A stretch of DNA of 64,000 nucleotides from Haberlea rhodopensis (lineage: Eukaryota; Streptophyta; Magnoliopsida; Lamiales; Gesneriaceae), in assembly GCA_907163345.1 (NCBI GenBank), contig CAJQUN010000035.1:3407973-3471972 (forward strand). Reading direction: 5' to 3'. The notes under the pieces were generated by a model. It did not search any database, had not been told where the DNA came from, and saw nothing but the letters and a program-made list of their open reading frames with translations. Within the stretch, counting starts at the first letter, position 1. Every line of letters starts with the position of its first letter. This document shows positions 46,439 through 58,735 of this stretch, piece by piece. Both the position numbers and the translations under genes were made by a program.

Positions 46439-46904
46439 ATCCCCCACATGAATGCAATATGGCGAAAAAATTACACAATGCATCTAGATTAAAATTTGAG
46501 AGTACTTTGATTCACTGCACCATAATAGGTGGTGGTTAACCTTGAACCTTTCTTAGTGAAGCATCATGGGATATACTTGTCATCCAGTGGATGTGATGCC
46601 TTGAATTGTTCGACATTTATGTATATCAAGACAACAATACTCACACAGCTTCATCTCCACACTACTATTAGTTCTTTCATTTTTTGTTCATTTTGGCCCT
46701 AGATTGCCTTGGTTGTTTCATCGAATGTTCTAGAGATTTAGCCCTCGGGTCATCTCATAGAAGCGGCCCCTTCACATTCGATATAGGCGACTTCTCCTAA
46801 GAAGTATAGTATCATGTCATATTAAAAGCATGAGCTCAACCTTCCCAAAATACAGGTCTATCACTCTTTCATCACAGGAATAGGTAAGGAACTCAATTTC
46901 CCGA

Positions 46905-49900
46905 GTGCTTTGTTCGATCCCCCCCACAATTTCGAGTTTCCCATTGAATCTGCAAATTGGATTTTACAATTCAGGTTGGGTTGCAATCATGGTTGGAAAT
47001 CAATTTCAAGGGATTCAACCACATTCCCCTTAATGAAACCTCTACTCGGTCTCTCGTTATATTTTTCGTTAATGGGTCCGCGATATTTTCTTTAGACTTA
47101 ACATAATCTAGAGAAATAACACCGGTTTTCAGTAGATTTCTCACGGATTTATGTCTCCGACGTATGTGTCTAGATTTCTCATTATACACATTGTTTTGTG
47201 CTCTTCACATACATGACCGACTATCACAATGCACGCTAATGGGTGGCACATGTTTTGACCACATTGGAATGTCCTCCAAGAAACTCCGAAGTCAATCAGT
47301 TTCTTCGGCTGCAAGATCTAAAGCTATGAATTCAGGATCCATAGTTGATCTAGCAATGCACGTCTGTTTGTATGATTTCCATGAAACAGTTGCACCTCCA
47401 ATTATAAAGATATATCCACTCGTGGACTTTATATTTTTGGAGTCCGCTATTAATTCACATCTGAGTACCCTTCAAGTACTGCTGGATATCTCGTATAATG
47501 TAGTCTGTAGTTAGTAGTGTATCTTAGATATCTAAGAATTCGAACAACTACATTCCATTGCTCATAACAGTGATTACTTGTATATCTGCTCAATCTGTTG
47601 ACTGAGTTAGCTATATCAAGTCTAGTGTAATCCATGAGGTACATGAGACTACCTATGACTCTAGAGTACTCAAGTTGTTGCACAACTTTTCCACGATTCT
47701 TGCAAAGATTTGACACCACTTACATAGGTGTTCTCGCGATTGTATTATTTCCCTTGTCAAACTTGTCAAGTATCTTCTCGACATAATGACTCTGGGAGAG
47801 AGAATAGCCGTCTGTATGTTTGGTGATCTTCATCCCAAGAATCACATTTGCAAGACCTAGGTCTTTCATCTCAAAATTTTGCGACAACATTTTCTTGGTA
47901 ATTTTGATTTTCTTGTTATTACCAACAATTATCATGTCATCCACGAATAGACATATTATCGCATAGTTTGTATTGTCTCATTTCACGTAGACACATTTAT
48001 CACATTGGTTTGTTTTAAACACATTTGAAAGCATGACGCTATCAAAATTTTCGTGTCATTGTTAGGTGCTTGTTTTAATCCATTGAAGGATTTCACAAGT
48101 CTAAACACCTTCGTTTCTTTACCTGGAACTACAAACCCTTCAGGTTGGTCTATGTAAACCTCCTCTTCTAACTCTCCATTTAGAAAAATCGATTTTACAT
48201 CCATTTGATGGATCTCTAGGTTATATAATGGAGCAAATGCAATTATTAACATTATCGACGGTTTACTGGATCCAGGAGCGTATATGTCGAAATAATCAAC
48301 ACCCTCAGTTTGTCTGTAGCCTTTGACTACAAGTCTAGTCTTCTACTTATCTACCGTACCATCAGATTTCATCTTCTTCTTGAAGATCCACTTGTGCCAT
48401 AGTGTTTTACAACCTGCAAGAAGATCCATTAGTTCCCAAGTATGATTATGTAAGATAGATTATATCTCACTATTCACCGCTTTTTTCCAAAGATCAGAGT
48501 CTTGTAAGGACATTGCTTCCTTGAAAGTAGCCGGATCCTTTTCCAACAGGTATGTTAGGAAATTAGATCCAAAAAACTTCTCTTTTCTCTCCCTTTTTGC
48601 TTCGTCTAGGCGATTTTACATTCTTTTGAGATTCTCTATCCCCAACATATCTCTCAACATTGGTTCCAGTCACTGTCTAAGTTTTATGAGGAAAGATTTC
48701 TTCGAAGAATGAAGCATCCATAGCCTCAATGATAGTATTTACATACATTTCTGCATTATCCGACTTGTGTACCAGAAATCGATAAGCATTACTATCTTGC
48801 GTATATCCGATAAATACACAATCCATTGTCTTAGGTCATATCCTAGTCCGTTTAGGATGAGGAATTGATACTTTGCTAGATAGCCCCAAACTTTAAAAAT
48901 CTATAGCTAGGTGCGCGACCTTTCCATATTCATAAGACGTTTTATCCAATTTTTATGTGGTACTCTGTTTAGCACATAGTTGGCGGAAAACAGAGCTTCT
49001 CCCCACAAATTTCAAGGTAAGTCAGAACTTATATGCATTGCATTCATTATTCCCTTAAGCGTTCTATTCTTCCTTTCAATAATACCATTTTGGTCGATAG
49101 AATAAGGCGCAGTGGTTTGATGAAATGCCACTCTCAGCACATATTTGTGTAAATGGTCACTCGTATTCACCGCCTCGGTCGCTTCGAAGATTTTTAATCT
49201 TTTTATTGAGTTGATTCTCAACTTCATTCTTGTAGTGAATGAACATGTCAAATGCTTCGTCTTTACTTCTCATTAAGTAGACATAACAATATCTTGTACA
49301 ATCATCGATAAAAGTTATGAAATTATTTTTACCGCCTCTAGATTGTACATACTTTAGATCGCATAGATCCGTATGGATCAAGTTTAACGGTTTGATGCTT
49401 CGCTCAATTGAGTGGAATGAATACTTAGTTAATTTGGCATCTACACAAGTCACACACTTGTGTTTATGGTTGATGTTAAATTTAGGTAATTGATTAAGAT
49501 ACATTAGGCTTTGTAAGAACTTATAATTTGTGTGTCCTAATCTATCATGCCACAAATGTAAAGTCTCACAAGAATAATCAAACTTTAAAGTTTTATTGAC
49601 CACATTGGCAACATTCATTAGATTATTTTTGCTTTGCTAGCCTCATTTGCTGCATTTACATCAATCTCAACCTCTATACTAGACTTAGCCTTAGGAGCTA
49701 GAGTCATTACAGTCATCTTGAAGAGGTTATTGGCCAAGTAGCCTTTGTCCACGAACATACCACCCTTGGACAGAATGACTTTGTCGGATTCAAACACAAG
49801 CCGAAAGCCTTTCTTGTTCAGCATTGCTCCCGATATGAGATTCTTCCGGATCTCTGGCACGTGGAACACATCGGTACGAGTCAACTCTTTGCCGGAAGTC

Positions 49901-50528
49901 ATCTTTAGCTCAACCGTCCCCTTGCCTTCAACTTTTGAGATTGTTGTATTGTCCATGTAGTAGTGCTCGTATTTACTGGTTGATAGGTCTTAAACATCCA
50001 TTTGTTGGTGCATATGTGGTGAATAGCCCCAGTGTCCACCCACCATTCCTTAGAGTTTCCACTGAGGACAACCTAAGCTTTGACATGGTTGACATGCATA
50101 TGTGGTGAATAGCCCCAGTGTCCACCCACCATTCCTTAGAGTTTCCACCAACAAAGTTCTCTTCTGACACCACAACAGTTAGATGCATGTCATCCATGTC
50201 AAAGCTTAGGTTGTCCTCAGCAATGTGGGCATGAGCAGGTCTCTTGCCTTTGCCTTTGTTGGGACTATATTCCTTTTAGCCTTATTGGTTTGGAGTTGAG
50301 TGCAGTCCTTGGCCTTATGGTTAGGTTACCGCACACGTAACAGTCACCGATGAACCTCATGTTATGAGTATCTCCCTTGGAATCAAAAGTGTATTTGCGC
50401 TTATTCCCGCGGGAGTTGTCCCCAACTTCAACCTCGTTGCCCTTGGAAATCATTCCAATTGAATTATTGTCAACTTTTCGATTATCTTACTCGATGTGCA
50501 GCCTCCTGATCAGGCCCTCAAGACTCAA
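46905..50528 (-). pseudogene. Copia C gag-pol remnant
   Basis: Read on the minus strand from right: zinc knuckle region (50265-50453, CYVCGN), protease (VDTGA near 50028-50197), integrase (49012-49618 with LWHDRLGHTN, CVTC, HTDLCD, RSDRGGEYE), RT N-terminal part (48260-48480), DVKSIFLNG (47983-48252), YVDD converted to a frame break beside MDDMIIVGN (47720-47944), RNase H start (47450-47719) and the RNase H end (46971-47189, NIADPLTKN). Every domain has lesions. A rearranged segment at 50008-50220 is described among the findings. Confidence 0.9.
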
Positions 50529-51220
50529 GTCGTGTGCCCGTAAACTCAAATTTGCCCTTCTTAGCTTCTGGCCACATGGACAAGTGAGTTCCAAGGTACA
50601 ACATCCAATCACCTCTGTTCGGATTGAAGCAGAACTCCGAGCAGACTACTTCGAATAGTAGTAGTATGCAGTACCCTCAAAACAGAATGTTATATGTATG
50701 TATGAAGATTTTCGGATTAATGAAAACATAGAGCTGAAGCAGCTTATATAACTGAGCAGCAAACCTCTCCAAATGTCTCAGAAATTAAGTGTAACGTTTA
50801 GTTGGGTAGATGAACAATCTCAACACTTAACATCAGATTAATACGGATTTAAGTCTCACACTTAATCTGAAATCAATTCTGCAGAAGGTGAAAATTCTCA
50901 AACTTAATACTCAACAGAAAAGTCAGGTATGTGAAAAGTCATTTCAGAAATCAGAGTAGTGAAAAGATAGGGCTGTCTTCACGGCAGCGACATGTGCGAC
51001 GCGACGAGCCGAGCCGAGCGGACTAACAGACGGTGCCTGATGGGCATCCATCTTTCTACTTAACTGCACTCTATTGATTTTTTTCTCAATATAAACAAAT
51101 CATAAGTGTCTCACAATTCCAATGTGGGATTTCTTTAGCCAGTTGAATATTCAAAATTAACTTACCAAATTTTAACAAAATTAAACAAAATTAGTGGGCT
51201 TTTATTTATTAATCCCAACA
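50529..51220 (-). repeat. Truncated 5' LTR of Copia C (right)
   Basis: 692 bp matching the left LTR from its GTGTGCCC block (about 45828) to the end. The leader-side ~187 bases of the LTR are missing at the junction with gag. Confidence 0.88.
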
Positions 51221-51344
51221 CCAAACACGAGAAATCAATTGATGAGATACCAAATTACCAGCCAAATTAGATGTCCACTCTATTCAGTAAATTCCCTTTA
51301 TTGATATGCTTGAGAAATTACCATTTTTTACTTCAAAAATCTTA

Positions 51345-51504
51345 CGTAGCATTTGGATTGGATTATTATGCAAACGAAAATGCATTGTAAGAAGAATGGG
51401 AAATTTGAAATGCTCATTTCAATTTTTTACCCAAACATAAATGATGGATTTGAATAAGGAAATTGAAATTCACTCATTTCAAATTCTTTAATCCAAACAC
51501 AACC
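51345..51504. mobile_element. Small MITE (Tourist/Harbinger-like)
   Basis: A 160-bp segment with imperfect terminal inverted repeats (CGTAGCATTTGGATT and GGTTGTGTTTGGATT when read inward) and TTA on both sides (51342-51344 and 51505-51507), the target preference of PIF/Harbinger elements. It has no coding capacity. Confidence 0.5.
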
Positions 51505-52051
51505 TTAATACAGTTAAAATATCTTTTAAATTAATTACAATAATAAATAGATTGCAAGTGTATCGTAGCATACAAATTTTAAATTTATAATTTAAGATAT
51601 TATATTAAAATTTAATGAAATTAAATAATTTTTTTTGAAAATAATTAGTATTTATAATTTTGAAACAAATTAAGTTTAAAAATTTAAGATGAAAGTAAAA
51701 TTTATGTATACAATCATCTCATAAGTTTTATCATTTACGATAAATTTAAAAATTGCATTACACTTGATGTTATAAAGAATCCTATAATCTCGGGTAAAAT
51801 CCAAATCTTCCCAATTTTAATGGACTAAATTGACACGTCACTCTTGAAGTGGCATGGATGCCACCTTGTTTTACCGCTCTGGTGAAATGTCATCAGCCCA
51901 CCCAATCAATAGTTGAGCAAATCATGGACCTCACCCAGCGCCTAATCAAAAACGATGACCGGACGCACATTAATGGCCAACGAAGATCACATACGTGTAT
52001 TAGTGCCAGACGGTGAATGCGAGAGTCATTCATACATTATGTGAAAATCAT
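51505..52051. other. Intergenic between Copia C/MITE and Copia D
   Basis: AT-rich at first, then a more balanced stretch (51830-52045) without an open frame of note. Nothing supported. Confidence 0.45.
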
Positions 52052-52693
52052 GATAGGAAACGGGGAATCGAAAATGACTTTGAGGCGTGAATATACACTT
52101 TTTTGAGTGTAATATTACCTTGATAAACAAGATAATTTACCCCAGGATATAATAAAGCCTCTCAAAAACACTCTATGAAATATTGTGAATTATAATCTCT
52201 TTCTCACAGCATGTTTTTCATTTAAAAAAATTCTCATATGTATATATATATAATGAATAGCCACTATATCTCTTCATGAAAGAACATGTCTTTTCATGAA
52301 AGAACATCTGTTTCTTCATGAAAGAACATGACTTTTTATCAAAGAACATGTATTTTGATGAAAGAACATGTTTCTTGGTATGAAAAGACAACTACCCTTT
52401 GAAAGATAACTTTCAAAATGCAATTATTCAATTTTATGAAGAAAATTCGACAATCAAACAGAACACGATGCGCGCTAGCACCACCCAAGAGGCGCTAATG
52501 CGCCTATCTTTCTGTTTGAGAATAATGTGAAATGGCATGTGGCGCGCTAGCTCTACATGGGAGGTGCTAGCGCTCCAACTCTTCTTTCCAAAAACCTGTA
52601 GGACATACATATGTTCCATTTTTCCTTTCTTTGCTCTTTTCCTTTCATTTCAAACATGGGATTTCAATTTCTTGGATTAACAACTACCTAACA
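52052..52693 (-). repeat. 3' LTR of Copia D (left)
   Basis: 642 bp. It contains five tandem variants of TTCATGAAAGAACATG at about 52274-52378 (only two in the partner) and the GCGCTAGC palindromic motifs at about 52470-52570 that are also in the right LTR. Confidence 0.88.
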
Positions 52694-53584
52694 TTCCCCC
52701 ACTAGTTTGTTAACATAAGAAACATATTCACGATAAATATAATGTATATAAGAAGGTATTATATTGATTAAACCCTCAATTGGTGTATATATCTTGAGAT
52801 GCTAATGAAGTACATTGTGTCCTAGGAGTAAGCCATTACTCCTTATTATTAGGATCAAAAAATAATACACATATTATATTTATTTCATATCCATAAAGTT
52901 TCTTATAAGTTTTAGCACGATTAATGGCCATGTACTAGCAACCCATATTAATGAATAATTACAAGAGTAAATCCTTCAAACCCTTGTTGAAGCGGCACCA
53001 CTTCATATTCATATAGGTGGAGCAAATTATCTTCCTTTTAGACAATTTCTATCGTACTCCATTAAGAGTTAAAACTCACCCTCCTTGGTTATTTGAGCAC
53101 TAAAAACTTAACTTGTATGTGACTTTAATTAGTGATTTCACCAACACGCGTCAATAACTTGTTATTACCCATTAAAATTGATTAATAATCGGTTTGATTA
53201 TTCAAAGTTGGTTTTCCATTATTGATGTCTAAATGATTATATGTTGGTCCCATACAAAAAGTGGTCATCCACACTTTATCTATAGGTAATGCTTTAGTAA
53301 GAGGATCCGCCAAATTTTCTGTCGAGTTCACATAGATAATGGTACTAATACAATTAGACATTAATTATCTAATATAGTCATGACGCAAACTTATATGTCT
53401 AGACTTTATGTTGAGCCTTAAACGCATGGTTGAGTTTAATGCTTAATTTATTTCCGGATTAGTTATGAGTTTTGATGATCAACAAAACTTGTGTTTGTTA
53501 TACTAATGTGTCTACTTAGTGTACATGTTTATTGGTTGAAAAGTGGATTGATTGGAGAAAATCAAATGTGCAAAGTCTGGGCTG

Positions 53585-53925
53585 GATCGCCCCAGGCGAT
53601 GTTGATCATCGCCCCAGGTGATGGCATCCAGGAGGAGCATCGCCACACACATCGACTGGAGCGACGCCGAGGCCCTCGCGCATGGGACGAACGACCAAGG
53701 TGATGGCTTGATCGCCTGAGGCGATGTCTTGAACGCTTGAGGCGATGAGTGCTTCGCCTGAGGCGATGAAAGTTTGTAAGCAACCGAGGCTACGCCATTG
53801 ATTTTTGGTGGTGATCGCCTGAGGCGATCGGGACATCGCCTGAGGCGATGTGTGCAAGATTATGATCGTTGAGGCGCGGCGATGGTGATCGCCCGAGGCG
53901 ATGTCTGAGGCGATCTTGGAGTGAT
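53585..53925. repeat. GATCGCCTGAGGCGATC hairpin array in the solo LTR
   Basis: About ten copies or variants of the hairpin GATCGCC-TGA-GGCGATC (also CATCGCCCCAGGCGATG and CTTCGCCTGAGGCGATG) lie within 340 bases. Stems are seven bases with a three-base loop. The spacing is irregular. Confidence 0.88.
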
Positions 53926-54246
53926 TCAAGCCTTGGGTGTAGCAACGGCTAGTAGAAGCCTTTGGGCCTCCTACATTATAAATATGGATGTTTTGGAGCA
54001 TTTTGAAGACAAGAAACAAGACTATAAACTACAAGAAAGCTTTGCTCAATTCAAATTAATCAAGCATTGTAAACTTCATACATTTGTGTTGTATTGGAGT
54101 TTGTGATTCATTTTTTGTTGTGTGAGTTTTGATTCTTCGTGTTGGTACACCGTGAAGGTGTTATTTGAGTTATTGTAAGGTCCTCCAACACCGACGCAAG
54201 TTGAAAATTGTAAAAGTCATCAACAAGTAAAGTTGGTGCAAGTGTT

Positions 54247-54602
54247 GTGGCTATCCTTGGAGCCCTTAAGGCCAAGAAGACTCGTGAAGAGTGTGGGTAA
54301 CTCGGGAAGAGTTTTGTGTGGCTATCCTTGGAGCCCTTAAGACCAAGAAGACTCGTGAAGAGTATGGTGCTCGTGAATAGCTGTTTTTACTCGGGAAGAG
54401 TGTGGTGTGGCTATCCTTGGAGCCCTTAAGGCCAAGAAGACTCGTGAAAAGTGTGGGTAACACATGAAGTGTTTTGTGTGGCTATCCTTGGAGCCCTTAA
54501 GGCCAAGAAGACTCATGAAGAGTGTGGTGCTCGTGAAGAGCTGTTTTTACTCAGGAAGAGTGTGGTGTGGCTAACTTGGAGCCCTTAAGGCCAAGATCAT
54601 TT
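54247..54602. repeat. Dimeric tandem repeat in the solo LTR (71 + 89 bp)
   Basis: The phrase GTGGCTATCCTTGGAGCCC begins at 54247, 54318, 54407, 54478 and (decayed) 54567. The spacings alternate 71, 89, 71 and 89, so the true unit is a 160-bp dimer of two related monomers. Confidence 0.88.
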
Positions 54603-54860
54603 TTGTTCTAGTGGAACCTCGGTTAAACGTTTTCTAATCAGGAAGAGGAGACGTAGACGATTCATCGCCGAACTCCTATAACAAAGTCTCGTGTCTTTTA
54701 TCGCTTTATTTAATTTACGCATTTATTTATTTCTTCATTTTATTTATTGTTCGATTGACTTGAAGTCTTCCGCAGCGCAAACTCAACATTTTTCCAAACT
54801 CGTTTTAAAAAGCTGAAGTAGCCAAGGAACCTCATTCACCCCCCCTCTTCGGTTCCAACA

Positions 54861-56679
54861 CTTTCCATAATAGTTATTATTAAAAGCACTAGACATTGTA
54901 GCCTCAATATCACAATAAATTGTGATTGGTGGCATAGGTTGAGGCCATGTGTTAATTTCCAATAACATAATTTTAAGCCACTTAGCCTCTTTCCCGGCTG
55001 CTGCCAAAGCTATAAACTCTGCCTCTATTGTTGAATTGAATGTGCAAGGCAAGTTTGCTTCTTTGATGACCAACTTATAGCACCACCGGCTAATGTAAAT
55101 ATCCATCCCGAAGTTGAGATATTGTCACCAACATTTGTTATCCAACTTGCATCTGAATAACCTTCTAGTACAACAGGAAACTATGTAGAACACAATTTTA
55201 AATGTGCCATTCTTTTAAGATAACCAAGTACCTTTTCAATTGCTTTCCAATGATCCATACCAGGATTATTTGTAAACCTTGACAGTTTCCCACAGTAAAA
55301 GCAATATTTGGTCTTGCATAATGCATAACTACGTCAAGCTTCCTAGAACACTAGCATACTTTAATTGTTCTATTGGACTACCATCATTCTTCACAAGTTT
55401 AACACTAGAATCATATAATTTAATCTTTAGATATTGATACTTATCCAAGAGCTTCTCTATGTAATGAATTTGATTCAATATAAATCCATTGTCATGCTTA
55501 GTAACTTTAATTCCTAAGATTGTATATACCATATTAAGATCTTTCATCTTAAAGATTGAGGTGATATACTCCTTTGTTTCACTTACACCATGCATGTTAA
55601 TACCAAATATGAGCATATCATCTACATAGAGACAAATAATTACTCCATAATCACTAGTAAAATTGGAATAAATGAACTTATCAACGGTATTATGCATAGA
55701 ACCAAAAGACAATATCTTCAAATCAAAATTTTCATGTCATTGTTTAGGAGCTTGCTTAAGACCATATAAGGATTATAAGTTTACAAACTTTATGTTCATT
55801 TCCAGGAACTATAAATCCTTCCATATGTTCCATGTATATTTCTTCCTATAATTCTCCATTTAAGAATGATGTTTTAACATCCATTTGATGAGCATCAATT
55901 TATATAATGAAGCTAAAGCAAAAAGAACTCTAATAGAGGTTATTTTAGCCACTGGTGCATAAGTGTCAAATAATCTATATCTTTCTTTCTTTTGTGTAAA
56001 ATCTTTAGCAACTAATCTTGCCTTAAAAGTTTGTAAGATGCCATCAGAATTATATTTCCTACCAAACACACATTTACATTTTATCGGTTTTGATCCAGGG
56101 GGTAGATCTTCTATGATCCAAGTATTATTAGACATGATGGAATCCATTTCATCATTCACGGCTTCTTGCAGAAAGCTATGTCCCTAGAAGCTAAAGCTTC
56201 TTTCAAAGTTTTAGGACCACTTCCAATATGTAGTACTTCCATCTTTTTAATAATTTTGTGTCTACTTCCTTCAACCGAGAAAGTAATATGATCGGTAGAA
56301 ATAAAATGCTGATCAAGCCTCTTTTCAATTCTATTTCTTTTACTTCTTCTAGGTTCTGATGGTTCACCTATTTCTTTTCTTTTTTCTAAATTAGTATCTA
56401 GTAAAGTAGAATTATTTTGTTCATTCGTATTATCATGTATTGTATAATCTTTTACAAAATTATTCTAAAAAAATCTACATGTATTGATTCTACAATAACA
56501 TTTGAATCCAAGGAAAGTAATCTATATGCCTTTGAATCTCAAGCATAGCCAACAAAAATAGATTGGATCCCTCTACATCTTAATTTAGTTCTTTGAGAAT
56601 CAGAAAGCCTATAGTAAGCAACACACCCCCACACTTTTAAATATTTCAAGTTTGTTTTCCTTCCATTCCATATCTCATA
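54861..56679 (-). pseudogene. Copia D RNase H, RT and integrase end
   Basis: Minus strand, reading right to left: integrase C-terminal region and linker (56160-56679, many stops), RT N-terminal part (55860-56159, NDEMDSIMSNNTW ... KARLVAKDF ... DTYAPVAKITSIR), the RT middle near 55750-55860 with indels, RT palm end with YVDDML and LGIKVTKH (55329-55721), and RNase H (54866-55106, STIEAEFIALAAAGKEAKWL, ITIYCDIEAT). The final RNase H codons lie beyond the nested solo LTR at 53285-53403. Several frameshifts break it. Confidence 0.85.
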
Positions 56680-58735
56680 TGGTGAAACATGTGTTTTCTT
56701 TGAAGGAACCCTATTATGTATACGACATGTAGTAAATCAAAGCTTCTCCCCATAAGTTAAATGGTTGATTTGCATTTAAAATCATAGCATTCACCATATC
56801 AACAAGGGTCCGCAACCGGATTCAAGTCTCAGTAGAATCCGAGGAATGCCTATCGAGCGCAGAACTATAATGGAAAGTTGAAGCTTACGAGATTGCCATT
56901 TGCATTGTTTGTCTTACCCCGATTCTTTCCTTCTGCCAATCCATTATGTTGGGTACGTCAAAGGAGCCGTTCTTTGGTGAATTATTCCATGATCTTCACA
57001 TGATTTATCAAATTTGATTGAGAAGTATTCATCACCTCTATCGTTCCTTAGAATCTTAATTTTACATTCCTTTTTATTCTCAAATTTGGTCTTGAATTCC
57101 TTAAATCTTTCAAATGCTGCATCCTTAGATTTAAGTAAGTAAACATGAATATATCTCGAACTATCATCTATAAAGATAATGAAATATCTTTTACCTCCTC
57201 TAGCTATTTTTTCATTTAGTTCACAAATATCAGTATGTATTAGATCCAATAACTTAGTTTCTCGTTCTTCCTTAGGAAAATGTTTCCTAGTTATCTTTAC
57301 TTGTGCACACATTTCACACTTATTCAAGTGATCATACTTGCAGTGTATGTAATCATGATTCGACATATATTTAAGCATAGCATAATTTATATGTCCTACT
57401 CTAGCATGCCATAAAGTAGAGACTTAATAATATAAGCATAACTAATATTGATTTCATTGATACTGAGTTTAAACATGCCGTCAATGGAATAACCCTTGCC
57501 AACAAACACATCATTTTTTGTGATTACAAACTTATCAGACAATAATAATCTTAAAAACTCTTTTCACTAGTAAACCTGTAGAAACCAAGTTTTTCTTTAC
57601 ATCCGGAGCATGATGAGCATTTGTGAGAGTTAGTTTGTGTCACGATGTAAATTTCAGAAGCACGTTTTCTTTGCCCATCACTTGAACAGATGCATGATTT
57701 TCCATGAAGATATCACTATGTTTTTCAACATAAGTGCTGAACGATTCTTTATTGTTGCATGCATGAATGATAGCACCCGAGTCAAGAAACCAATCATTGG
57801 TTCTTGCACTTGCTGCAACATATAATTCAGTCACCATGGCCACGAAGTTCTTTTCTTCGTTAATTATTATGTTGGTCATATTGGTGTTCATGATAGTCAT
57901 AGCATCATTTCCAGCAATTCTTATCCCCACAGTCTCTAATATAGTGCCTCTTTCTTTCACAATGAAAATATGCATTGTTCTTCTTGTTATGTCCGTTCTT
58001 GAAACTATTATTCTTTGCTTTAAGATTGTTATGAGTCTTTTCAAATATGTTTCGTGATTTTGCCCCCAGAGCATTCACTTACCGTTTCATATTCGAATCT
58101 ATTCCATTTCCTTTCTTTCAGAAACTTTCCTTCCCTCATCCGAGTTTCACACTCGGTTTGTAAATGAGTATGAAAATGTTCAAATGTGAAATTCTTTGGT
58201 AAGTGCAACACCTTCTTTCGATAATTGTTCTATGAAGAAGGTAGTTTGGACAGAATTGATCCAATCTGAATTGAATCAGGAACATTCACTCCCAATTCTC
58301 TTAATCTGGAAACTAAGATTTTGAGTTCATGGACTTGATCCATGACTGGCTTGTCATCATCAATTTTGAAATCAAAGTATTTCAATGCCAAAATTTATCT
58401 GTACCTCATTTTCCATTCTGAAAAGTAGTCTCCAAGGCAGTACAGATTTCTCTGGTGATTCCTTTGTAGAATATAGATCATAAAGATGATGGTCAATGAA
58501 TTCAGAATAAGGCCACGACACATCAATTCATCATCTCCACAATTTTTCCTTTCTTGCCTTTAATGCGTCATTATCATCGGCATTTGGTTGAGGAATACGA
58601 GCCAAATATGGATCACGTATATAGTAAACAACAATGCTTGTGAGAAGAAACTTCATTCTGTCTTTCCATCTCGTAAAGTTTGTTCCATCAATTTGGTTCA
58701 ACTTAATAGCATCGTGTTGAGCCAAAAACTTCATA
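56680..58735 (-). repeat. Copia D tandem duplication, unit 1 (integrase to gag)
   Basis: This unit contains, on the minus strand, the gag start (58531-58735), a gag/protease region (57640-58074, with WFLDSGAIIHAC as protease site) and the integrase zinc domain and core (56944-57378, CEMCAQVK, HTDICE, RNDRGDEY). All are non-functional owing to stops. A 108-bp foreign insert at 56813-56920 splits the integrase after the NR of the AERKNRT block. It is nearly identical to unit 2. Confidence 0.95.

Larger units (their letters stand above)
45642..51220 (-). mobile_element. Copia C: decayed relative of Copia B
   Basis: The left end is TGTTGTCAACTTT at 45642 and the right end is AATCCCAACA at 51220, with a perfect target duplication CCAAA at 45637-45641 and 51221-51225. 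Gag-pol fragments follow Copia B at lower identity but are split by many indels. The N-terminal part of gag, the leader, the primer site and the adjoining ~190 bases of the 5' LTR are gone: gag runs straight into LTR sequence near 50529. It cannot replicate by itself. It sits 116 bases from Copia B. Confidence 0.93.
53409..54860 (+). mobile_element. Solo LTR nested in Copia D
   Basis: The element starts TGTTGAGCC and ends GGTTCCAACA. The target is the RNase H end of Copia D, and the pentamers CTTTA (53404-53408) and CTTTC (54861-54865) are the duplicated site with one mutation. Removing the insert restores a continuous Copia reading (tyrosine-tyrosine-glycine-lysine into the histidine-containing tail). 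The end TTCACCCCCCCTCTTCGG just before CCAACA is typical of the U5 end of some long plant Copia LTRs such as SIRE; the family is inferred only. Confidence 0.82.

Noticed and set aside
56813..56920. 108-bp insert as an intron of the Copia D polyprotein
   Set aside because: There is no GT-AG arrangement on the coding strand in a position that restores the frame.
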